From: Pedobacter psychrotolerans
GTDB lineage: Bacteria > Bacteroidota > Bacteroidia > Sphingobacteriales > Sphingobacteriaceae
Length of the DNA: 64,000 nucleotides
Assembly: GCF_004340665.1 (NCBI RefSeq)
Contig: NZ_SLWO01000001.1
Coordinates: forward strand, 498,450-562,449
Reading direction: 5' to 3'
In this document: in pieces, positions 60,181 to 64,000 of the stretch
Position numbering within the stretch: the first letter of the stretch is position 1
How the letters are laid out: each line of letters starts with the position of its first letter
The notes under the pieces: model-generated
Seen by the model: the letters and a program-made list of their open reading frames with translations, nothing else
Told to the model about the DNA's origin: nothing
Database searches by the model: none
Position numbers and translations under genes: made by a program

Positions 60181-60831
60181 ATGAAAGTAGCATTAATAGG
60201 AGCCTCAGGATTTGTAGGCAAAGCCCTTTTGAATGAGTTGGTAAGTCGAGGAAATGAAGTAGTTGCCATTGCCCGTGATACGGATAAAATTGAAAGTACA
60301 GATGAAAAAGTAACGAAAGTTGCGGTTGATGTATTAAATACTGAAGCATTAGCTGAGGCTTTGAAAGGTGCAGATGCTGTGGTGAGCGCATTTAACCCGG
60401 GTTGGATTAATCCAAACCTTTATCAAGATACGCTTGCAGGAGCGGAAGCCATTCAGGCAGGCGTTAAAGCATCTGGTGTAAAACGCTTTGTTTTTATCGG
60501 CGGTGCCGGTACTTTGCAAATAGATGGTAATCAGTTGGTAGACGGACCAGAATTTCCTAAAGAAATTTACCCTGGTGCATCAGCGGTGAGAGACTATTTT
60601 AATAAATTGAAAGAAGAAAAAGAATTAGACTGGGTATTCTTCAGTCCGGCAATTGAAATGCATCCAGGAATTACCATTGGCCGCACAGGTAAATACCGTT
60701 TAGGAAAAACTTCCCCGGTTTTTAATGAGGAAGGACGTTCAATATTATCTGTTGAAGATTTATCAATTGTGATTGCTGATGAACTGGAAAAAAAGGCACA
60801 TCACCAAGAACAGTTTACAGCAGCATACTAA
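60181..60831 (+). CDS. NAD(P)-binding oxidoreductase (NmrA/YwnB-like)
   Basis: 216 residues of the atypical short-chain dehydrogenase type. The NAD(P) motif is MKVALIGASGFVGKALLNEL. Then come GNEVVAIARDTDKI, ADAVVSAFNPGW, GVKRFVFIGGAGTLQIDGNQ and DWVFFSPAIEMHPG. There is no Tyr-x-x-x-Lys catalytic pair in the normal place, fitting a redox sensor-like role. It is 78 bases after the Rrf2 gene, under the shared operator, so it is probably the regulator's main target. Confidence 0.87.
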   Translation: MKVALIGASGFVGKALLNELVSRGNEVVAIARDTDKIESTDEKVTKVAVDVLNTEALAEALKGADAVVSAFNPGWINPNLYQDTLAGAEAIQAGVKASGVKRFVFIGGAGTLQIDGNQLVDGPEFPKEIYPGASAVRDYFNKLKEEKELDWVFFSPAIEMHPGITIGRTGKYRLGKTSPVFNEEGRSILSVEDLSIVIADELEKKAHHQEQFTAAY

Positions 60832-60943
60832 AAAATACAAAATATCATAAAAGTGATGATGTGGTGTTGAGGATGGGGTAAGTGATTATCCAAATTCCAT
60901 ATTACATCATCCCTTTTTTCCATATTTTATTTATCTTCGTGGC

Positions 60944-61975
60944 ATGTATCGCCTGATTAAACCAATATTCTTTAAATTTGACCCTGAAAACGTACATTAC
61001 TTCGTGGTTAAAAGGCTCAAATGGTTTAATGATAAGTTTCCATTGGGTAAAACCATCATCCGAAGCAGTTTCGATATCAATATTAAAGGTTTAGAGAAAG
61101 AAGTTTTTGGAATTAAATTCAGAAATCCTGTTGGATTGGCTGCTGGTTTTGATAAGAATGGCGAATACGTTGAAGCACTGAGTAATTTGGGTTTTGGTTT
61201 CGTTGAAGTTGGAACAGTTACGCCAATGCCACAGCCCGGAAATGATAAACCCAGGATGTTCCGGTTACCAAATGATGAAGCACTGATCAATAGGATGGGT
61301 TTTAACAATAAAGGTGTAGATGTGATGGCAGAGCGTTTACGCCTGCTTAAAGACAGGCATCCTGATATTGTAGTAGGAGGGAACATTGGTAAAAATAAAG
61401 CCACACCAAATGAAGATGCGGTAAGCGATTATATTAAATGCTTTGATAGGCTTTTTGATGTAGTGGATTATTTTGTGGTGAATGTGAGTTCTCCAAATAC
61501 CCCGGGTTTACGCCAGTTACAGGAAAAGGAACCGCTTAAAAATATTCTGAATACGCTCCAGCAGCGTAATCGTAAAAATGATATATCACGTCCGATTTTA
61601 CTGAAGATAGCGCCCGATTTAACCGATGCACAACTAGATGATATTATTGAGATTGTGGCAGAGACAAAAATTGCCGGTATCATTGCTACTAACACCACCA
61701 TCAGTCGGGAAAACTTAGCTACAGAAAAAGTTTTGGCTGAAGAGATGGGCGGTTTAAGCGGTAGGCCAGTAAAAGAGCGGTCAACCGAAGTAATTAAATA
61801 CCTTTCAGAAAAATCAAATAAAGCTTTTCCAATTATTGGCGTGGGCGGAATCCACTCTCCTAAAGACGCAAAAGAAAAGTTAGATGCCGGAGCATGCCTG
61901 ATTCAGTTATACACTGGCTTTATTTACGAAGGACCAGGATTGATTAAATCTATTTGCAAGTCGCTTATAAAGTAA
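60944..61975 (+). CDS. pyrD: Dihydroorotate dehydrogenase (quinone)
   Basis: 343 residues of the class 2, membrane-associated enzyme of pyrimidine synthesis that passes electrons to quinone. It has the N-terminal helical extension [20 protein letters not shown]. Then come [50 protein letters not shown] and [13 protein letters not shown]. The catalytic-Ser loop is [20 protein letters not shown], and the end has [20 protein letters not shown]. Complete length. Alone, with no neighbour in the pathway. Confidence 0.97.
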   Translation: MYRLIKPIFFKFDPENVHYFVVKRLKWFNDKFPLGKTIIRSSFDINIKGLEKEVFGIKFRNPVGLAAGFDKNGEYVEALSNLGFGFVEVGTVTPMPQPGNDKPRMFRLPNDEALINRMGFNNKGVDVMAERLRLLKDRHPDIVVGGNIGKNKATPNEDAVSDYIKCFDRLFDVVDYFVVNVSSPNTPGLRQLQEKEPLKNILNTLQQRNRKNDISRPILLKIAPDLTDAQLDDIIEIVAETKIAGIIATNTTISRENLATEKVLAEEMGGLSGRPVKERSTEVIKYLSEKSNKAFPIIGVGGIHSPKDAKEKLDAGACLIQLYTGFIYEGPGLIKSICKSLIK

Positions 61976-62137
61976 AGCTCTTTTTCTTGCTTGTTCATAC
62001 AATTGAACTTATTCCTCCTGTATTTAGAAAGGTTTATTAAATACTTTAATTGAGAATTTCAATGGTGTCATCAATCGTTATGCCTTCATTTTTTTTAACC
62101 AGCCATTTAGATTATTGAACTTGGTAATTGATTCATG

Positions 62138-62173
62138 AAAATCAAACACATAAAAAGCATCTTTTGATCAGAA
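62138..62173. repeat. Left direct repeat flanking the higBA unit
   Basis: AAAATCAAACACATAAAAA followed by GCATCTTTTGATCAGAA. The same sequence, with two extra A and two or three substitutions, is at 62938-62975 on the other side of higBA, where it forms the left half of the terminator of the 56-residue gene. Confidence 0.6.
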
Positions 62174-62203
62174 CTACGTTTTATCAAGATATTTTATTAT
62201 GAA

Positions 62204-62494
62204 TTATAGCTCAATCGAAATCTTAACCTTACCGCCTAATCCCTTTTCTACAATATCGAATAAGGTTTTTAAGGTGAGGTTGCTGCCATTGTTTTCAATC
62301 CGTGAAATATATTCACGTTTTCTATTTACAAGTTCTCCAAGTTCGCTTTGGGTAAGGTGTTTGTCTTCCCTGGCCTTGCGTAGCATTAATCCGATTTTAA
62401 AACTTGCAAAATCTCTATCCAGTTCATCACGTTTATCAGTTCCCTTTTTTCCGTAAACTGTATCCTTGATTTCTTTCCAACTTTTAGTTTCCAT
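62204..62494 (-). CDS. higA: HigA-like XRE family antitoxin
   Basis: 96 residues from MKME-type ETKSWKEIKDTVYG at 62494. The helix-turn-helix is KIGLMLRKAREDKHLTQSELGELV followed by NRKREYISRIENNGSNLTLKTL. It ends with the antitoxin-like tail LFDIVEKGLGGKVKISIEL. It is downstream of the toxin gene (HigBA order) and overlaps its stop by 11 bases. It presumably binds the palindrome at 62846-62861 to repress the pair. The Met at 62515 is less likely. Confidence 0.85.
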   Translation of the reverse strand: METKSWKEIKDTVYGKKGTDKRDELDRDFASFKIGLMLRKAREDKHLTQSELGELVNRKREYISRIENNGSNLTLKTLFDIVEKGLGGKVKISIEL

Positions 62495-62837
62495 CTTTTT
62501 TGTTTTTTTGCGCAAAGTATTCTGCCATTAGGCGTAATCCTTTTTCTATTTCACTTTTTGGAGTCTTTTGTGTCTTTTTCTGAAAACCATTCAATAATAT
62601 TACCAGTTTATCATGATCAAAGAAACAGAATACCCTCCAAATGTTTGAACCCAGCTGGATTCTTGCCTCATAAAGGCCGTCCGTGCCAACAAGGAATTTT
62701 AGGTATGATGCAGGTACACGCTCAAGAGTTTCAATAGCTTCAATAATTTTGAATATCTTATCCTGAACTTTACGCGACTGATCAAGGAGGAATTTTTCAA
62801 AGTAGTCTTTAAAAGCTATAACTTCTCTTACCTTCAT
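62484..62837 (-). CDS. higB: HigB-like toxin (RelE superfamily, Gp49-like)
   Basis: 117 residues, an mRNA-interferase type toxin. Typical parts are VREVIAFKDYFEKFLLDQSRKVQDKIFKIIEAIETL, ERVPASYLKFLVGTDGLYEARIQLGSNIWRVFCFFDHDKLVILLNGFQKKTQKTPKSEIEKG in order; the key pieces are GLYEARIQLG, WRVFCFFD and LLNGFQKKTQKTP. The start at 62837 is two codons inside the longest frame and follows a TACCTTTG box with only a few bases between. Toxin first, antitoxin second, the HigBA arrangement. Flanked by the direct repeats 62138 and 62938. Confidence 0.85.
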   Translation of the reverse strand: MKVREVIAFKDYFEKFLLDQSRKVQDKIFKIIEAIETLERVPASYLKFLVGTDGLYEARIQLGSNIWRVFCFFDHDKLVILLNGFQKKTQKTPKSEIEKGLRLMAEYFAQKNKKDGN

Positions 62838-62840
62838 AAA

Positions 62841-62872
62841 CAAAGGTAACTTATAAGTTACTACATGGCAAA
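62841..62872 (-). promoter_or_regulatory. higBA promoter with perfect palindromic operator
   Basis: The minus strand has the -7 box TACCTTTG (62848-62841) and TTTG (62872-62869) 20 bases upstream. The perfect 16-bp palindrome GTAACTTATAAGTTAC (62846-62861) overlaps the -7 box, an ideal site for HigA repression. Confidence 0.75.
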
Positions 62873-62937
62873 TTTATTTTCAATTTGATTAGGGGGATAT
62901 ATAAGGATCGCAAATGAATAAACAGTTGAAGTAAAGC

Positions 62938-62984
62938 AAAAATCACCACATAAAAAAAGCATCCTTTGATCAGAAGGATGCTTT
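62938..62984 (-). terminator. Terminator of the 56-residue gene / right direct repeat of higBA
   Basis: AAAGCATCCTT (62956-62966) and AAGGATGCTTT (62974-62984) form an 11-bp stem with a 7-nt loop. On the minus strand it is followed by a run of T. The left part matches the repeat at 62138-62173. Confidence 0.8.
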
Positions 62985-63014
62985 AAATCTTAAAGAAGAA
63001 TTTCTTTCTAAAAA

Positions 63015-63185
63015 CTATTTTGCTAAACTCGCTAAAACAGCATTGTTTTTAGCTAATTGATCGCTTTTAGGTTGAGCAGAACGGCTTCCTAACTCGATGT
63101 TAGTTGCTCTTTTTAAAAATGCTACCTCTTGGTGAGCTGTATTTTTATTTCTTCTGTCTTTTCTTTTTAATCTGGTAACTGCCAT
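63015..63185 (-). CDS. Small basic conserved-looking protein
   Basis: 56 residues, too short for usual gene calling: starts MAVTRLKRKDRRNKNTAHQE and continues VAFLKRATNIELGSRSAQPK, ending NNAVLASLAK. It is very basic at the N-terminus and helical. It starts 35 bases after the tRNA-Cys gene on the same strand and ends 31 bases before a good terminator. The regular composition and signals argue that it is real. Function unknown; an RNA- or ribosome-associated protein is a guess. Confidence 0.7.
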   Translation of the reverse strand: MAVTRLKRKDRRNKNTAHQEVAFLKRATNIELGSRSAQPKSDQLAKNNAVLASLAK

Positions 63186-63219
63186 GGTAATAACCTTTTA
63201 ATTATTTTATTTGTACAAA

Positions 63220-63293
63220 TGGAGGTCGAGAGCGGATTCGAACCGCTGTAGAAGGTTTTGCAGACCTCTGCCTAGCCACTCGGCCACTCGACC
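63220..63293 (-). tRNA. tRNA-Cys (anticodon GCA)
   Basis: Minus strand begins GGTCGAG and ends CTCGACC-T-CCA: a 7-bp acceptor stem, discriminator T and encoded CCA. The D-arm segment is TGGCCGAGTGGCTAGGCA. The anticodon loop contains TCTGCAA, with GCA reading UGC codons. The T-arm is GCGGTTCGAATCCGC. U73 and GCA identify tRNA-Cys. Confidence 0.97.
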
Positions 63294-63309
63294 TTGAAAT
63301 TCAAGGTTG

Positions 63310-63338
63310 CAAAAATAGCAATTATTACTAAGTCCGCA
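63310..63338 (-). promoter_or_regulatory. Promoter of tRNA-Cys
   Basis: Minus-strand TTG (63338-63336), 18 bases, then TATTTTTG (63317-63310). Transcription would start about 10 bases before the tRNA. The downstream small gene is probably carried on the same transcript. Confidence 0.75.
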
Positions 63339-63362
63339 AATAATATCGCAATAAATATGTAT

Positions 63363-64000
63363 TTAATTTTTAACCCTCACTATTTCAGTGCAAAAAATAG
63401 CGGCACTTACGGCAACGTTTAATGATTCTGCTGCTCCAATCCGCGGGATGGTTACAGGATGATTAATTTTTTTAATTACCTCCGCAGTAATTCCTTTACC
63501 CTCATTGCCGAGCACTACCAATCCTTCCTGGCCCCATTTGGTTTTGTAAATAGAATTTCCATCTAATAATGCGCCAAAAACCGGAATATCAATATCAGTA
63601 AGAAATGCAGGTAAATCCTCATAAAATATTTTTATCCGAGCTAAAGATCCCATGGTTGCCTGTACGGTTTTAGGGTTATAGGCTTCAACGGTATCCATTG
63701 AACAAATAATATTTTCGAAACCAAACCAGTCTGCTGTTCTAATAATAGTGCCCATATTTCCAGGATCCTGAACACCATCCAGCACCAGTGTAAATTTATT
63801 TTTGAGGTCTTTGTTTATAATATTTTTAGTTTCTGGTGTTTTAATCAATGCCAAAAAGCCTTGCGGAGTTTGTAAAGTACTAATCTTGCTTAATTCGACG
63901 TTGTTTACTTCAAATAAGTTTATATTTGCAGGTAATTTGGGTAAGTGTTGATATTGCTCTTTATCGTAATAAATGGTGTCGATCTGGTAATCTGATGATA
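63363..64000 (-). CDS. RNA methyltransferase, SpoU/TrmH family (partial, start outside window)
   Basis: The open frame runs from the stop at 63363 to the right edge; about 212 residues are visible. SpoU family motifs: LVLDGVQDPGNMGTIIRTADWFG (motif 1), ENIICSMDTVEAYNPKTVQATMGSLARI (motif 2) and LVVLGNEGKGITAEVI followed by HPVTIPRIGAAESLNVAVSAAIF (motif 3). The part before 63854 (LQTPQGFLALI) is the N-terminal substrate-binding domain, so the gene is longer than the first ATG-like codon suggests. It methylates rRNA or tRNA ribose; position is not predictable. Confidence 0.92.
   Translation of the reverse strand, partial: SSDYQIDTIYYDKEQYQHLPKLPANINLFEVNNVELSKISTLQTPQGFLALIKTPETKNIINKDLKNKFTLVLDGVQDPGNMGTIIRTADWFGFENIICSMDTVEAYNPKTVQATMGSLARIKIFYEDLPAFLTDIDIPVFGALLDGNSIYKTKWGQEGLVVLGNEGKGITAEVIKKINHPVTIPRIGAAESLNVAVSAAIFCTEIVRVKN

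Overview
The window looks like chromosome from a member of the Bacteroidota, most likely Sphingobacteriaceae (Pedobacter-like). The base composition is AT-rich. Many genes are preceded by the Bacteroidota -7 box TAnnTTTG, often only a few bases before the ATG. The gene content also fits: a type IX secretion plug protein, a porin next to a LytTR two-component pair, DUF1080 and Tat-exported Gfo/Idh/MocA sugar proteins, an M13 peptidase, and a TPR/LuxR-type membrane regulator. No rRNA, transposase, integrase, phage gene or CRISPR array was found.

Layout. 1-6.7 kb is mostly housekeeping on the minus strand: AI-2E-type permease (cut by the window edge), aldo/keto reductase, MnmD, DinB-like, DUF2625 and M13 peptidase, with one plus-strand MmcQ/YjbR gene. 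7-13.6 kb carries a heavy-metal P-type ATPase, a tandem pair of Uma2 genes (the first frameshifted) and valS. 13.9-18.8 kb is a four-gene exported glycoside-oxidation cluster (TIM barrel, Gfo/Idh/MocA, double DUF1080, Gfo/Idh/MocA). 19.3-22.1 kb has an HsdR-N-like nuclease domain, holA and a PL1 pectate lyase. 22.5-32.4 kb looks like a C4-dicarboxylate/gluconeogenesis unit: LytTR two-component system, divergent porin, two DAACS symporters with pckA between them, and malate:quinone oxidoreductase. 33-39 kb has a membrane TPR/LuxR regulator, a DUF4870-like protein, and a three-gene set of DUF6985-like, SUFU-domain and unknown proteins. 40-45 kb is accessory: a two-domain glycosyltransferase, orphan proteins, a very AT-rich membrane protein with a possible lysozyme-like domain, and dense repeats. 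45.4-49.6 kb holds EVE, antiporter, thioesterase and cytoplasmic alpha-amylase genes. 50.6-54.9 kb is a second exported sugar-oxidation operon containing ApbE and a SUMF1 protein. 55-64 kb returns to housekeeping: T9SS plug, ABC-F, NUDIX, Rrf2 plus NAD(P)H oxidoreductase, pyrD, HigBA, tRNA-Cys and a SpoU methyltransferase cut by the window end.

The most striking non-coding content is a set of structured intergenic repeats. Families A and B are about 100-bp multi-hairpin units with inverted ends. Family C is a CCCGCAGAT element sometimes nested in A. There is a 240-bp unit repeated exactly three times, a 21-bp minisatellite whose consensus is open in all six frames, and low-complexity divergent-promoter DNA near 47.7-48.1 kb.

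The best candidates for new regulation are four GTAG(A/T)C boxes on an 11-bp phase between the TPR/LuxR regulator and its neighbour; interleaved inverted repeats that would hide the start codon of an orphan gene at 43.3 kb; a TGTAA-N9-TTACA operator shared by the Rrf2 gene and its neighbour; and a perfect palindrome on the higBA promoter. Functions named here come from recognising motifs by eye; no database search was run.
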